A DNA stretch of 64,000 bases from Neovahlkampfia damariscottae (GCA_016618085.1 JABLTG010000018.1:106359-170358); one strand, 5' to 3'. Positions 1 to 11,385 are shown, numbered from the stretch's first letter. The notes: generated by a model from the sequence alone, not told the origin. A program made the numbers and translations.

Positions 1-143
1 AATCATGATATTTCTTTTCTCTATATACTCCTTGAAACATTGGATCCGTTAAATTTGCTCCAATATCAATCAGTTTATGAGATACATTCTTCATCTTTTA
101 TTGTGTGGAAAATTGCAACGATTTTAATTGGACAAATAGTTTT

Positions 144-644
144 TTATTCATATTCATATTCTAAGGATCTAGTAGCATATGACTCTCCTCCAGTTTGGTA
201 CCCAGGAGCTCCACAAGTTCCTCCTCTTAAATGATTTCTCAAAGTAACTCCATAGTCATATGTGGCTTCATTTCCCAATAACGGTTTAACTAAAGATTGA
301 CATGAGCATTGTTGAGCACTTAATCCTTCACAAAGTGATCTGTGATAAAATTAGAATCGAAAATGAACTAGTTACTTCAAAAAGAAAAAAACTGAGTGAG
401 GTACAGATACTTCATGAACTAATACTTGACAATCAGGTTCATTACAAACGCTACAAGCTAATGTGGTATCTACATTTTTGAGAATAGCTCTTAAAGATAA
501 AGAGTTTTGTTGTTCTGGGAGTTGTGTGTTTGTAACTGGAAGTGAAATCAAAGTTGAACCTGAACAACTACCACTCGTTGTTGAAACAACAATTTTGAAG
601 AGACAAATTGCAAAGACAAACAGAAAGACAATAACTTTGGTCAT
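144..644 (-). CDS. Secreted Cys-rich protein, exon structure uncertain
   Basis: The first exon starts at 644 with a clear signal peptide (MTKVIVFLFVFAICLFKIVV) followed by a Ser/Thr- and Cys-containing ectodomain (SCSGS, CSVCNEPDCQ). A second coding stretch on the same strand at about 144-314 carries more Cys (SAQQCSC, GGTCGAPG) and ends at a TAA at 144-146. I could not place a canonical intron that keeps the frame between the two, so the model is approximate. No family was recognised. It resembles other small secreted Cys-rich proteins in this window (16187, 27676, 53831) in general layout only. An ATTGG box lies about 10 nt upstream of the start. Confidence 0.5.
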
Positions 645-759
645 TATTTCCTATTGGTCAAAATTATATTGATTGGACGTTTTATTGGGTGATGATTGCT
701 ATAGTTTTTTTTTTCAAAGAAACAATTTTCCTCAAAATTGGTGTCAAATTAGGTTTGGA

Positions 760-765
760 CCAATC
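760..765 (+). promoter_or_regulatory. CCAATC box upstream of the MFS gene
   Basis: CCAATC lies 40 nt before the ATG at 805. The same hexamer, or its complement GATTGG, occurs 25-50 nt upstream of many starts in this window, so it is probably a promoter element. The role is inferred from position only. Confidence 0.45.
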
Positions 766-804
766 ATCTACTTTTAGTTCTCCCAAAACCAAAAAATTAC
801 AAAG

Positions 805-2261
805 ATGGAGGCTTTCCAAAAAAGTTACAAATTAATTTTCGAAAACCGTTTTATTGGACTCTTCACATCATCCATAATGATGCTTACAGCAGGAACTGTT
901 TATATTTTTCCTGTCATTTCTGTTGATTTAAGAAATATACTTGGTTTTAGTTTAGTTGAAGCAAATGTCTTATTTTCTCTTTCACTTTTTGGAGCGTAAA
1001 TTAAAAAAAAATATTAAAAAAAACAATTTTAGATTCGTTGGAATACCCACTGGAATCTTTTATGATTATTTTGGAACAAGATTCACTTGTTTGTTGGTAA
1101 ACCAAAAAAAACAAAGAAATTGACAACACAAGGCAGGTGTTCTTACTTTCATGTCTTACACATTAATTCAACTCACTGTTCGTGGTTACTTGTATCATCA
1201 TCCTGCTCTTTTTGCATTCTATTATTTAATGGTTGGATTTGGAAGTGCTGCTCAAAATATTGTTGGAACAGGTACTAATAGCAAGAATTTTTCACCTCAG
1301 AGGAAAGGATTGGTTCTTGCCATTGTTTTATTATTCTTTGGATTAAGTGGAGCTGTTTTGTCACCAATTTACAATTTATTTGAAGGACCTTCAAAACTTG
1401 CGAATTATTATACATTTTTCAGTATCATTGGATTGACATTATCTTTAATTAATGCTATATTTCACACTGAAGTAAATTGGAAAGAAACAGACGAATCAAA
1501 AGTGTCTGCTGAGCAAGAAAGCATAAATTCCGAGCAATCAGATACACATGCAACTTTTGACAAAATTTTAGATGAGAAGATACCTGATACTTCAACATTC
1601 GGTATGTTTTTGACTTTGAGATTCTATCTCATTGTTTTAACATGGGGTATAGCATCAGGATCTGGTTTAATGTTTATCAATAACTTGGGAGAAATAATAG
1701 TTTCTGTAAATGGTCCAGAAGGAGCTGCTACTTATATGGTTCCTTTGGCATTGCTAGGAAATTGCACTGGAAGAATATTTGGTGGTATAACCATTGATTT
1801 CTTTGGAAAATGGATCACTCGACCTTATTTCATGTTATTTTGTTGTTTAGGAGCATCATTAACATCTTTATTCAGTGCATTTGCAAATTTTGAAATGCTG
1901 TTTTTTTGCACAATTCTTCAAGGCTTTTTCTTGGGACTTTCCATGTTAGTTGGAGTTGCTTTACCAATGGATATGTTTGGTCCAAGTAATTCAAATACTT
2001 TTTCTAACATTTGAAGCTTATTATGGCACGAATTATACCAGTTGTTTGGTGGGTCCAGCTGCTGCAAATTTTCTATTTTCAACTATCAAATTTAGTTTAA
2101 TTTATAATTCAAATATTTTACCAGGTGATTTTAAATGTTATTCAGGACACACTTGCTTCATGTGGAGTTTTATTGTGGTTTCAATTCTCTGTCTTTTTGG
2201 AGCAATTCTATCATTAATTATGGCTTTGACAACAAAACGTCACTACAAAACCCAAAATTAA
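805..2261 (+). CDS. Major facilitator superfamily transporter
   Basis: A polytopic protein of about 450 residues with some 12 hydrophobic segments. Three introns can be placed by frame: 996-1032, 1097-1132 and 1986-2016 (37, 36 and 31 nt). Joining the exons gives continuous MFS sequence, including FVGIPTGIFYDYFGTR after TM2 (the loop 2-3 motif) and a central hydrophilic loop (about residues 200-250). The C-terminal half has GRIFGGITIDFFGKW. The layout is like the monocarboxylate/oxalate or nodulin-like MFS branches. Substrate cannot be told. It is predicted to sit in a plasma or vacuolar membrane. Confidence 0.85.
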
Positions 2262-2441
2262 ACCAACCATACAACAATTTTATTTATTTACAACTACTTT
2301 GAACAAAGTACATCTTTTCTGTGATTTAGGTTGGTCCAACGAAAATATTTTTAAGTGATATTTGTATGGACCACAGAATTAATTCTGGGTCGGAGAATTA
2401 GTTTTATACAAATATAATCAAAATGACTCAAAATACAAATT

Positions 2442-3348
2442 TTATTTTTCTTTTTCTTTTCGTTTTGCAGTACAATCTGGACAAAACCAAATTCCCTCCG
2501 GTTCTTGAGTTAAACCTACACAATTGAAATGAAACCATTCTCTTTCACAATCATCATCATCACAACAAACCATTTGACCATGTGATACTTGTCTACAATA
2601 ACAATACCTTGGTTCATTTGGATCAATTGGCATATCTAAATAAAAGAGAATTAAAAAAATTTGATTTTTTTACCTGTTTCAACTGAAGAAGAAACAACTT
2701 TTGTATTTAAAGTTCCTTTTGATGATGACGTTGTACTACTTTGAGGTCTTGGATGTTTTGGAGGATGTCTTTTTCTTTTCTTTTTTTCTCCTCCTGTATG
2801 AGGTGTTTTTGAAGTTGTACTTCCACCATGATGTTCTGAAGTTGATCTTTCTCTTTTCTTTTTTTTGACAACAGGTGTAGCAATTTTTGGACTTTCAATA
2901 GTTATAGAAGCGGAGTGTTTTATTTCAAGTTGTTTTCCTTTTTTTTCTTGTTCTTCATTTAATAAATTTGTGAATTTTTGAAGGTCATCATCTAATAATC
3001 TAATAGCTTTGTCAAGAGTTTCATAAGATTGAGTTGCGAGTTGTATTTTTTCGTCAGAAAGTTCCACTACTTTTTGGAAATTTTCTTCAAAAACTTTTTC
3101 GTTTAATTCTCCGTTTTGAATTAATTTTCCAGTACTTTTGATGATAATTTAAAAAAAAAAAGGAGTTTTACTTGTTGGTGATGTCTTTTTTTTAAAAAAA
3201 AAACGAAAATAAAATTACCTTGTACTTTTTCGTCTAATTCTCTCAATACAGTCATATTTTTGTACAAATCATCTGGTAATGTTGTAGAGTTTTCTATAAA
3301 CTGTTCTAGAATTGAATTTGATTTTTTGAAAACAGAGTGCAACATCAA
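2442..3348 (-). CDS. ING-family PHD-finger protein
   Basis: Inhibitor-of-growth family: an N-terminal ING helical region (ELDEKVQ, then [19 protein letters not shown]), a basic Lys/Ser-rich linker, and a C-terminal PHD finger with C4HC3 spacing ([30 protein letters not shown]). The family reads H3K4me3 and anchors histone acetyltransferase or deacetylase complexes in the nucleus. Three introns are placed. The first two (3185-3218 and 3135-3171) leave a 13-nt microexon at 3172-3184 that restores the frame between the two halves of the ING domain. The third splits the linker from the PHD exon near 2640-2680. The subtype (ING2 to ING5-like) is not resolved. Confidence 0.9.
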
Positions 3349-3478
3349 ACAAAATTCGTTAAAAATTTATCCAATAGTTTTTTTGACAGAAAATTGAATT
3401 TGACAAATTCAAGTCAATTTGAAATTTGTGATTAAAAACGAACAAATTGAAAAAATGATTATTCCACTAAAAATTGAA

Positions 3479-3484
3479 CCAATC
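3479..3484 (+). promoter_or_regulatory. CCAATC box upstream of the Hsp20-like gene
   Basis: CCAATC ends about 23 nt before the preferred ATG at 3507. It favours that start over an earlier in-frame non-ATG reading from 3474, which would lie upstream of the box. Assigned by position and recurrence. Confidence 0.4.
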
Positions 3485-3506
3485 ATCAACATTCAATAGA
3501 TCAAAG

Positions 3507-4364
3507 ATGAAAAGAACAGTTCTGTTTATAGTTCTTGTTGTTTTGTTAATTCAGAACATCTCAGCACAAGAAAAAACAGAAATAAAATTGAAACCTTTAT
3601 TTCCAGAACAAATCATCAAGCCACGTGTCAAAGAAACAAAACTCAAAAAGGAAAAGGTGAATATAATAGACCTTCCAAATGACATTTTAAAAGATTTTGA
3701 TAATGAGTTTATAAAAGCTGAAGAAAAACAAGAACCAAAAATTTATCAAGTCGAAAAGGAAACAACTTTCAATTATAGAAAACAGGAAAACAAAGAAAAA
3801 CAAAAAACAAAAGAAACATGGATGACATCATTTCAAAGCAAGTTGTATACTTTGAGAGATACAATTACTCATAAACTTTCTGTAGATAAAACAAATACAA
3901 AAAGAACAATCAAAGGAATTATTAATCGAGTTAGAACTGCTTACAGTAATGCTAATGTAAAATTCCATCTTCAAAAGAAGCAAATTTCAAGAAAAATGAA
4001 AATTTTTGCTGAAAATTTTAAAAAATTATTTGAAAAAGAACCTAGCATAAAATTAGATTTAAATGAAAATGAAAATGAAATTATAGTCATTGTTAATGCT
4101 CCTGGTGTTGATAAACAAGATATCAAAATCATTGTTGAAAATAAAAATGAAAAGAATTTCTTAGTGATTTCAGGTAAATACCCAAAAGATGTTCAAGTTG
4201 GGTTAAAAAAAATACAAGAAAGAAAGTATGGTACTTTTAAGAGATCTTTAGAAATTAAATCAAAAATAAATGAAGAAGGTATAATTGCTTCTTTGGATAA
4301 AGGTATTTTGATGATTCAAATTTCGAAAAAAAAAAATGAAAAATTTAATGTAAAAATAAACTGA
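3507..4364 (+). CDS. Secretory-pathway Hsp20/alpha-crystallin-like protein
   Basis: The start at 3507 gives a clean signal peptide (MKRTVLFIVLVVLLIQNISA). A long Lys/Glu-rich region of about 150 residues follows. The C-terminal 100 residues look like an alpha-crystallin domain: IIVIVNAPGVDKQDIKIIVE, then an ISGKYP strand, YGTFKRSLEIKSKINEEGI and ASLDKGILMIQISKK, where LDKGIL matches the small-Hsp pattern of a short hydrophobic strand before the end. Small Hsps are normally cytosolic or organellar holdase chaperones. A signal peptide plus a charged spacer suggests an ER or secreted form. No introns. Confidence 0.7.
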   Translation: MKRTVLFIVLVVLLIQNISAQEKTEIKLKPLFPEQIIKPRVKETKLKKEKVNIIDLPNDILKDFDNEFIKAEEKQEPKIYQVEKETTFNYRKQENKEKQKTKETWMTSFQSKLYTLRDTITHKLSVDKTNTKRTIKGIINRVRTAYSNANVKFHLQKKQISRKMKIFAENFKKLFEKEPSIKLDLNENENEIIVIVNAPGVDKQDIKIIVENKNEKNFLVISGKYPKDVQVGLKKIQERKYGTFKRSLEIKSKINEEGIIASLDKGILMIQISKKKNEKFNVKIN

Positions 4365-4372
4365 AATTTTGA

Positions 4373-5138
4373 TTATTTCTTCCAAAAGTATGGATTCATT
4401 TGTATTTTTTGATATGTTTTCTTCAACCATTTTTCAATAATATCTGTCGGCATTATTAAAACTTCTTGATTATTATGTTGCACAGGTTTTACAAATGATT
4501 CAATGAAATGAAATAAATCTCTATTGAATTTCTTAGAATATATATCATTGTTTTTTTACCCTGCTAAACTTTTTGCTATTGTTGCACTTTGATTTGAAGT
4601 GGTTTCTTGTACTCGTTTTTCGGAACTTACGTTATTTTATTTTTATTTTATTTTACCCTTGCAGATTCTTCAAGGTAAATTCATTTTCTAAAGATAATCC
4701 TAAATATAAAGTATTCTTTTCCTTTGAAACACTTATTTGTCCAAACTTATCAACTGTTGTTTTGGAAACATTCTCAAATGTTTGAGGAACATGTAAAAAA
4801 ACGCTTTGTTTATCATTAAATATTGAATCTAAATATTCCCTTTTAAAATTAATTCTCCAGCAAATATTCGAACCAACTAAAAAAAAATAAAAAAATTTTT
4901 CGTTTTTTTTTTACTTCATTGTATTATCACAAAGATAAATTCCAATTCCAAATCCTAATTTTTAGTTTTTTTTTTGAAAAAAATAACCTTCTGGTATCAA
5001 TGGAGTGTTGGGTAATTTAAAAATACAAAGCTCTAAAATTGGTATTGTATTGTCAACAGTTTTGACCCACCTTGTGTTTGAAACCTGTTGGAAATCTGAT
5101 TGTACAGGTTTTGAAGGTATAACAACACCAAATCCCAT
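4373..5138 (-). CDS. Hikeshi / OPI10-family Hsp70 nuclear import carrier
   Basis: A spliced gene that shows only as short fragments in single frames. From the ATG at 5138 the exons join to a start of MGFGVVIPSKPVQSDFQQV, then NTIPILELCIFKLPNTPLIP, a GFGIGIYLFGSN strand, and a C-terminus IEKWLKKTYQKIQMNPYFWK. This matches Hikeshi: an FG-containing N-terminus, a PxPEG-like turn, and a C-terminal tail ending in NPLFWK in animals. Hikeshi carries ATP-bound Hsp70 into the nucleus during heat stress. I place four introns: 33 nt, about 54 nt, about 31 nt and about 39 nt. Two splice choices are set only by frame. It sits tail to tail with the Hsp20-like gene. Confidence 0.8.
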
Positions 5139-5176
5139 TGGAACAAAAATTTGATTGGATAAAAAAAAAATTTTTT

Positions 5177-6127
5177 TTAATCATTTTTCACTTTTACAAA
5201 TTTTTCCACATGAATTTTTACATTTGGAGGAAGTTTATCAATTATTTTCACACTTTGTTCTTTTAATTTTATTGTCATCTTTTCAAAAAGATCATCAATT
5301 TCTTGTTGTTTCATTTCATAAATTTTTGGAATTGTAAAACTATAAAGAAATACCATATATAAAAGAGTCACTCCAGAGATTCTATTTCCAAGAAAACATA
5401 TCAATTGTAACAATCCAAAGAATTTCAATGTTTTTGGTAAATCAACTAATAATAAAATTTGATTATAAGAATGAAGTGTATTGTTGAATCTACGTATGAA
5501 TTTTTTGATAATTGGAATTATAAATTCTTCAGATAATTTAAATGTAGAATTTAATTGTTCTGATGCTTCATCATGTGCTTCTTGTCCTTTATAATGTCTA
5601 TAACCAAATAAAAGTAAAATAAAAACTAAAATTTGACCCATCATTATTCTTCCAATTAAAGTTGTAACAGAATAATCATATTTGGTTAAAAGTGCATATA
5701 CTGCATGTCCAGCTACAAATAAAAAAAGTGATAAGTATACATTTCTCCATAAAAATAAATCTTGCATTGAAAGTTCGTTTATGGGTTTTTGTTTGGACAT
5801 ATCGAAAGAAAATCCAGTAAAAGGTTCTTCTTCTGATTGATTTTCTTCTGATTGATCCTCAACAACTTTTTTTAATTCTACACTTTTTAAAGAACCTTCA
5901 ACTTCTTTTTCATCGATTTTATCTACAACATCTTTTGTTTTTGAATTTGGTTCTATGTTTTCATCTTGTTTCGTTTCTTCTTCTTCTTCTTTTTTGGTTT
6001 CTGGTGCTGAAGGAATGATTTCTTCTGTTTGTGGTTCTTCAAATGTATTTTCCGGTTCATTTGATATTTCTATTTCTTCTTCATTAACTGGGGCTGTTGG
6101 TGTTTGTTCTACAACTTCTTCTTCCAT
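5177..6127 (-). CDS. Reticulon-domain ER-shaping protein
   Basis: 316 residues with no intron. The N-terminal third is acidic and disordered (Glu-rich). The reticulon homology domain starts at LSMQDLFLWRNVYLSLFLFV (compare DLxYWRD in reticulons). It has two long hydrophobic hairpins separated by a hydrophilic loop of about 60 residues, and ends with FTIPKIYEMKQQEIDDLF, the conserved reticulon tail. Reticulons bend ER membranes into tubules. The C-terminal KIHVEKFVKVKND resembles the lysine-rich ER tail of plant reticulons. Confidence 0.88.
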   Translation of the reverse strand: MEEEVVEQTPTAPVNEEEIEISNEPENTFEEPQTEEIIPSAPETKKEEEEETKQDENIEPNSKTKDVVDKIDEKEVEGSLKSVELKKVVEDQSEENQSEEEPFTGFSFDMSKQKPINELSMQDLFLWRNVYLSLFLFVAGHAVYALLTKYDYSVTTLIGRIMMGQILVFILLLFGYRHYKGQEAHDEASEQLNSTFKLSEEFIIPIIKKFIRRFNNTLHSYNQILLLVDLPKTLKFFGLLQLICFLGNRISGVTLLYMVFLYSFTIPKIYEMKQQEIDDLFEKMTIKLKEQSVKIIDKLPPNVKIHVEKFVKVKND

Positions 6128-6312
6128 CTGGGTTTTGTTTGATCTTCAGAAAAGAAATGATTGGACAACAATCTCCGAGAATTTATTGGATATCAAAAAT
6201 TTTTTTCAAGCAGAGACAAATATTCAAATTTGGAATTTAAATAGTAAAAAAAAAATAAAATGATTTTATTGGTTCGGGCAATTAACATGAGTTTCATGTT
6301 TGATGTAACAAA

Positions 6313-7702
6313 ATGGTAAAATCAAAAACAAATATAACAACCTGTAGGTTTAAAGGGTTAGTGACTGATTCAGACAAAACAAAACATCCTTCAAGTTTCA
6401 CTTTCGAAACGAATCCTTTCACTGAATTATCCATTCTAAACGGACACAAAGATACTATCAAAAATTTACTGCTGTTAGATGAAAATCGAATAATATCATC
6501 TAGTGATGATCATGATATAATTTTATGGGAAACAGTTCATGGTCAAATTATCAAAACATTTTCAGGACATAAAGGTTCAGTTCGGACTATTTTGATTTTA
6601 GATAAAGAATTTATGGCAACAGGTTCTGTTGATAAAACTATAAAAATTTGGAATTTTATGGATGGAAGTTGTATAAAAACATTAACAGAACATAAACACA
6701 CAATCTTTTGTCTTGCAAAAATAAATTCAAAAATTTTTTGTTCAGGAGGATCAGATGAACTTTGTTTTTGGACATTTGAAGGTGATTTATTAAAGAAAAT
6801 AAAAAGAGAAGGAGAAGAAAGTAAAAAAAAAAAACTAACTGACTTTATCCTTCAGACTTAATAGGATTTTTATCTTTACCAAATAATCGTTTATTAGTTG
6901 CTTCAAATGATACTAAATTATGTAAATTTTTTTATTGAACTCAAATCTCTTAAAGTTGTTTATGACTCAAAAAATTTTATTTTTTTGAACATCACATTGA
7001 TTGAACATGTCAGTCCAATTCAAATAATAAAAAAAATAAATGGTAAATATCCATTTAAATTCTATTAAATTTTTCAAAGAGGAGATGTTTTTGACAGGTT
7101 CAAGTGATGGAAAATTAGTTATTTGGAATAGTCAAACTTTAAAGAAAATATCAACAGTTGAATTGAAACAAGAAGATTGGAAATATACAACAGGTAAAGA
7201 AATACCTTTAAGAATGAAAAATATCATCATTGTAAAATCATTTTTAATCATTGGTGTAAATTATGGTTTCATTGTAATCAATTTTGAAACTGGTGAAACC
7301 ATTTTTAAAAAAAAACAAGCACATCAGGGAATGATCAATGATTTGATAACACTTCACAATGAAGATGTATTAGTAACATGTTCTGATGATTCAAGTATCA
7401 TGTTTTGGAATCTATTGGACACAAAATCAAATGAACCAATGATGATTGGACAAGTTGAATTCCATAAAAGTTGTGTGAGTAAATTATCAAAAATATCAGA
7501 ATTTTGTTTTTGTTCAACAAGTACAACAGAAAAATTCATTTTATTATGGAAGGATACTCGAATGGAATCATTAAAGAGATCATTTTACTCAAACAAATAT
7601 TCATTGATGGCTCCAAAATATAAAGAATACAAGAGTGACAGTATGACTGAATTATCTGCTATAACAGATGATGCATTTGATGATGATAATATTTTAATGT
7701 AA
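6313..7702 (+). CDS. WD40-repeat protein
   Basis: A beta-propeller protein with at least six WD-like units, for example NGHKDTIKNLLLLDENRIIS, SDDHDIILWE, GHKGSVRTILIL with SVDKTIKIWNF, SSDGKLVIWN and SDDSSIMFWN. Three introns are placed by frame: about 6808-6842 (ending TTCAG), about 6920-6954 and about 7039-7075. The exons join without stops. No accessory domain is seen apart from an acidic, Ser-rich tail. It is probably a scaffold; the partner cannot be named. Confidence 0.85.
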
Positions 7703-7709
7703 TATTTTT

Positions 7710-9524
7710 TTATTGTATATTTTCCATGTCATCATCTTCTTGATATCTTGATCCCAATAATTTATCCATGATTTGTTCCATTTGAACTTCATTTTTTGTT
7801 TTCCAACGTGGAATAAAGATTGCAATACAACTTGCAACAAATCCAAGAGCTGCAAAAACTAATATTGCATAATTCACAAAATAACGATAAAAGTATTCTA
7901 AAATGAATAAATTTTTGATGACTGATCGATACATTACATCAAGTGATGATGTTGAAATATATTGACTAAAAGCATCTGCAACAAATTGTGTTACTGTCAA
8001 AGATGATAATAAAATCAATCCTGAATTGAATAATAAAGAGTTCATTGTAGTTTTATGTGGTCTATTTTTGTTTAAAAATATTCAAAAAAAACTTACATCA
8101 TTTGATGAACAACAAAAATTGGAATAAGTTCTGAAATTCTTGTAGCTGCTGCGATTATACAAAATATCCAATAAATTGAAAAAAATGCGTATAAAAATGA
8201 ACCAATAAATGGAACTTGATCAGAAAGAAAATCTGAATATTTTAAAACATAATTTAAAAATCCAAATTGAATTCCAGGAGTAGCAATAGGTAAAACTAAC
8301 CATGAAAATATATGAAGTAACCAAATTAATGAAATTGGAAATAATAAAATTCCACCAATCAATTTTAAAATTGGTAAGATAACAGAACCACCACCCAAAT
8401 AAAATGATTTGTTAATAACATCCCACTCTTCTTCAATTTGTAATGTTGATGCTTTGAAATCTTTCATTAATTGACGATACTTTGCGCCTTTGAGTGTTCC
8501 ATGATCTTGTCCATCTTGAATTCTTTCTCCAAGTTCAATCATTTTTTCAGTTTTTTCTTGAATCTTAACACGTAAAGCATGATAACTATTTAAAAAAATT
8601 CAATTTTTTTTTTTTTTTTTTTTTTTACTCATCCGCTCTTATTCTTTTTGGTCTCTTGACAAATGCTTTAATACATTCAAGTGGAAGTGTTGTAATACCG
8701 AATCCTCCTAGAACTAAAAATACAACCCAACCAATTGTATTTACCAAACCAATCATATAAACAACGAATTGAACTTTAAATTGATAAGTTTGACCACCTT
8801 GAGGACACTTTTGTAAATTTAAAAAAAATTGTTTTTGTTTTTACCACTGCTCTACTTTCACATTGATAAACCATAGCTTGTTCTAAACTACTTGAATAAA
8901 CAGCTGTTACATGTTTTTGAACTGGAATATTTGCATGTCCAATTGTAAAGAAAAGAACCATAAGTATAATGAATGCAACAACGCATAAAATTGAAGTTAC
9001 AATACCGCCCCACATTAATGGCCACCAAAATCTTTTAAAATTAAAAAAAAATAAAAATACGGTCTGTCATGATCTTCAGTTTCATAATAAACAATAGCAA
9101 AAGGTAAAACTAAAAATAAAAAGAGAATAACAAATCCATAAAAACACTATTTTGATTTTAAAAATAAATTTTTTTAAACTTGAAATATGATTCCTAAAGC
9201 AAAATCTATTTTCTTTTTAGTATTTAAAAAAAGAAAAACCTAATGTGGGAGTTGCGACGAATGGTTCACCAATTTGTTCAATTCTTCGATTTGTTAAATC
9301 AATAGGTATTAATATTAATGATAATGCAGATAATGTTAACGTGAAAATCTAAATAGTTTTAAAAATATAAGGTAATTTTGTACAACTAAAATTTTAGCCA
9401 ACCAAGCTCTTTTTTTATCGGCTTCTGATTGAAAATAACATAAGAATATTGTTGCACCTATTCCAAAAAAGATTGGAGTGAAGGAAAATAAAATAATGGC
9501 AACAATTGAACCAGCTTGGACCAT
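7710..9524 (-). CDS. LMBR1-like (LIMR family) polytopic membrane protein
   Basis: Several short exons on the minus strand, with nine or so hydrophobic segments. Recognisable family features are the N-terminal MVQAGSIVAIILFSF helix, the PIDLTNRR turn, FAIVYYETEDHDRPFW, a WVVFLVLGGFGITTLPLE helix with the following coiled hydrophilic loop (about residues 250-330), and TMNSLLFNSGLILLSSLTV in the C-terminal half. LMBR1/LMBRD-type proteins include a lysosomal cobalamin export factor and lipocalin receptors, and many protist members are uncharacterised. The start at 9524 was chosen because it opens with a TM helix; an upstream ATG at 9596 is possible. Confidence 0.8.
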
Positions 9525-9605
9525 TCTAAAAAATAGAGAACAATTATTGGTGTGAAAAAATGAAGAAATCTCATTGGATAATAATTTTTTTCTCATTGAA
9601 CAACT

Positions 9606-10395
9606 ATGGCAGAAAGATTATTCGCATTTTCAAGAACATTTGGAAAAACTGGCCAAGAATTAATTTCACAATTTAAACTTCTTGAAAAAATTTCAAAATT
9701 CAAAGCAAATGGAAGATCTGATTCATTGGTCAGAGTTACTTATAGTTTTCTTTTTTTTTTTTGAATTAATTTTTATCAAAAAAGCTGGTCTTGGTGATGT
9801 TGAAAAAATATCCATTTCAAAAGATTTAGAAGGAAATAATAAAAAAATAGCTGAACATTTAAAGTTAGCAATAAATGATGGAAGACAAAAAATACATGAA
9901 GAGAAACTTCGAGAATGGAATACTTATATGAAAGAACAAGAAGAACAAGATGAATATTTTAAAATGTTTGAAGAAAGTTTTCTTCGAGAATTTGATCCAC
10001 TTTATAACCCAGATGAAACTTCATTTTCACCTGAAATTTTTGAAGATGATAAAATTAAATATTATCAAGGATTAAAAAAACAAACTGATTTAGAAAAAGT
10101 AAAACAAAAAAATTAGTTTTTTAATTTTTAGTTTATGAAAAAAAAACAAGTTCAAAATTTTATACTTGAAATGTTGTCAAAAGGAGAAGAAAGTCCAACT
10201 TATCAAAAAATGGTTGAAAATATTGCAAATATATCAAATCAATTAAAAGGAAAAGAATTAGGTAAAACACAAGAAGAAATGTTGAACGAGTTTGCTGAAA
10301 CTGGAGATATAAAATTACCACAAGATGTTGAAGCTATTTTTGCTTCAAGTGAAAAATTTTTTGAAGAAGAACAAGTAAAAGAAGAAGAAAAATAA
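9606..10395 (+). CDS. YbaB/EbfC-like nucleoid-associated protein homologue, probably organellar
   Basis: Three exons. The first, from ATG 9606, has a basic, Phe-rich start (MAERLFAFSRTFGK) that could be a mitochondrial presequence. Joining exons 1 and 2 by frame gives RVTYTGLGDVEKISISKDL then LKLAINDGRQKIHEEKL, which matches the YbaB pattern of VxxxGxGxVxxIxIdxxL followed by an AxNDA helix. Bacterial and chloroplast YbaB proteins are small dimeric DNA-binding proteins. This one has an added acidic C-terminal extension of about 120 residues. Organelle location is inferred. Confidence 0.6.
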
Positions 10396-10409
10396 AAACG
10401 AAGTTTTTT

Positions 10410-10878
10410 TTAATCCATTTTTTCCAAACTTTGAAGTCTGGCTAAAATTATTGGTTTTGAAGTTTCTTGAATTTCACCAGCAAGAAACATTTCATCAAGA
10501 ATCATATAAACTTTATGAAAGTTGAAAACTAAATCAAGTTCACAAACGTTTCCAAAAAAGTGATCTAAAACTTCGACAAAATTATGAATACATTCTAAAT
10601 AAGCCAATTCATTGTCATTAATATCAACTACAAAACTAAAAAATAAACCAGCATATCTTCTATAAATAACTTTGTGTTTTTCATACTTTTTTTATTTTAA
10701 ATTCATTTTTTTAAAAACTTACTTCAATGAAATTAGTAAATTTAGAGTCACGACCAGTTACAATACGATGTACTTCAACTTTATGACGTTCTTTATCTTC
10801 ATCTATGTAAGTACTGTACCACTTTGCTAATCTTGTTTTACCTGCACGGTTTTGTAATAAGATGAAGTGTATGGTCAT
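10410..10878 (-). CDS. AP2S1: AP-2 clathrin adaptor sigma subunit
   Basis: Two exons joined at an intron near 10688-10724. The protein starts [20 protein letters not shown] and contains [64 protein letters not shown] and [14 protein letters not shown]. These match AP-2 sigma almost position by position ([44 protein letters not shown]). Length is about 143 residues, as expected. It forms the small core chain of the endocytic AP-2 complex and helps bind acidic dileucine signals. Confidence 0.95.
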
Positions 10879-10965
10879 GATTTTTAATTGGTTGAAATTT
10901 TTTTTTCACATCTCCTGAATTTAAAACAATTTATTTTTCACAAAATATATTTTTTATTGTTTTTA

Positions 10966-11385
10966 TTAATATACAGACATGTCAAGTTTGTAATCATGAT
11001 TTTTATGTTTAATTTTATTTCTTTCTCTTTCTCCTTTGTATCTTCTACCACAGATACCTTGACGTTGTTGAAAAATATTTTGTGTATTTTGAGGTACTTC
11101 AACTAAATAATCATATTCTTTGGTTTGAAGTGTTCTTGAATGAGTGACTGAGTAACAGATTTTGAAACCATTAATTTGGGTTTCATAGTTTTTTCTGCAG
11201 GTTATGTCTTCTTTTAATTCATTCAAAATTTCCCAATTTTTACATTTGTTTAAAGAAAGTTGAGTATTTGTTGTAACGTTAAAAATTTCTCCTTTGTCAA
11301 CAACTTTGGCACGACAGCTTCCACAACATTTCTGAGTTTTATTATTTCTGCAATTGTGTCCATGTTTTCCTTTTTCTCTTTTCAT
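10966..11385 (-). CDS. Uncharacterised basic Cys-containing protein
   Basis: An open frame of about 139 residues from the ATG at 11385. It is rich in Lys, Asn and Cys near the N-terminus (CRNNKTQKCCGSCRAK) and ends in a basic region (CGRRYKGERERNK). No signal peptide, TM segment or known domain was recognised. It lies directly downstream of the selenoprotein gene on the same strand, so its 5' end falls about 95 nt beyond the SECIS-like element. It could be real or a fortuitous frame. Confidence 0.4.
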   Translation of the reverse strand: MKREKGKHGHNCRNNKTQKCCGSCRAKVVDKGEIFNVTTNTQLSLNKCKNWEILNELKEDITCRKNYETQINGFKICYSVTHSRTLQTKEYDYLVEVPQNTQNIFQQRQGICGRRYKGERERNKIKHKNHDYKLDMSVY

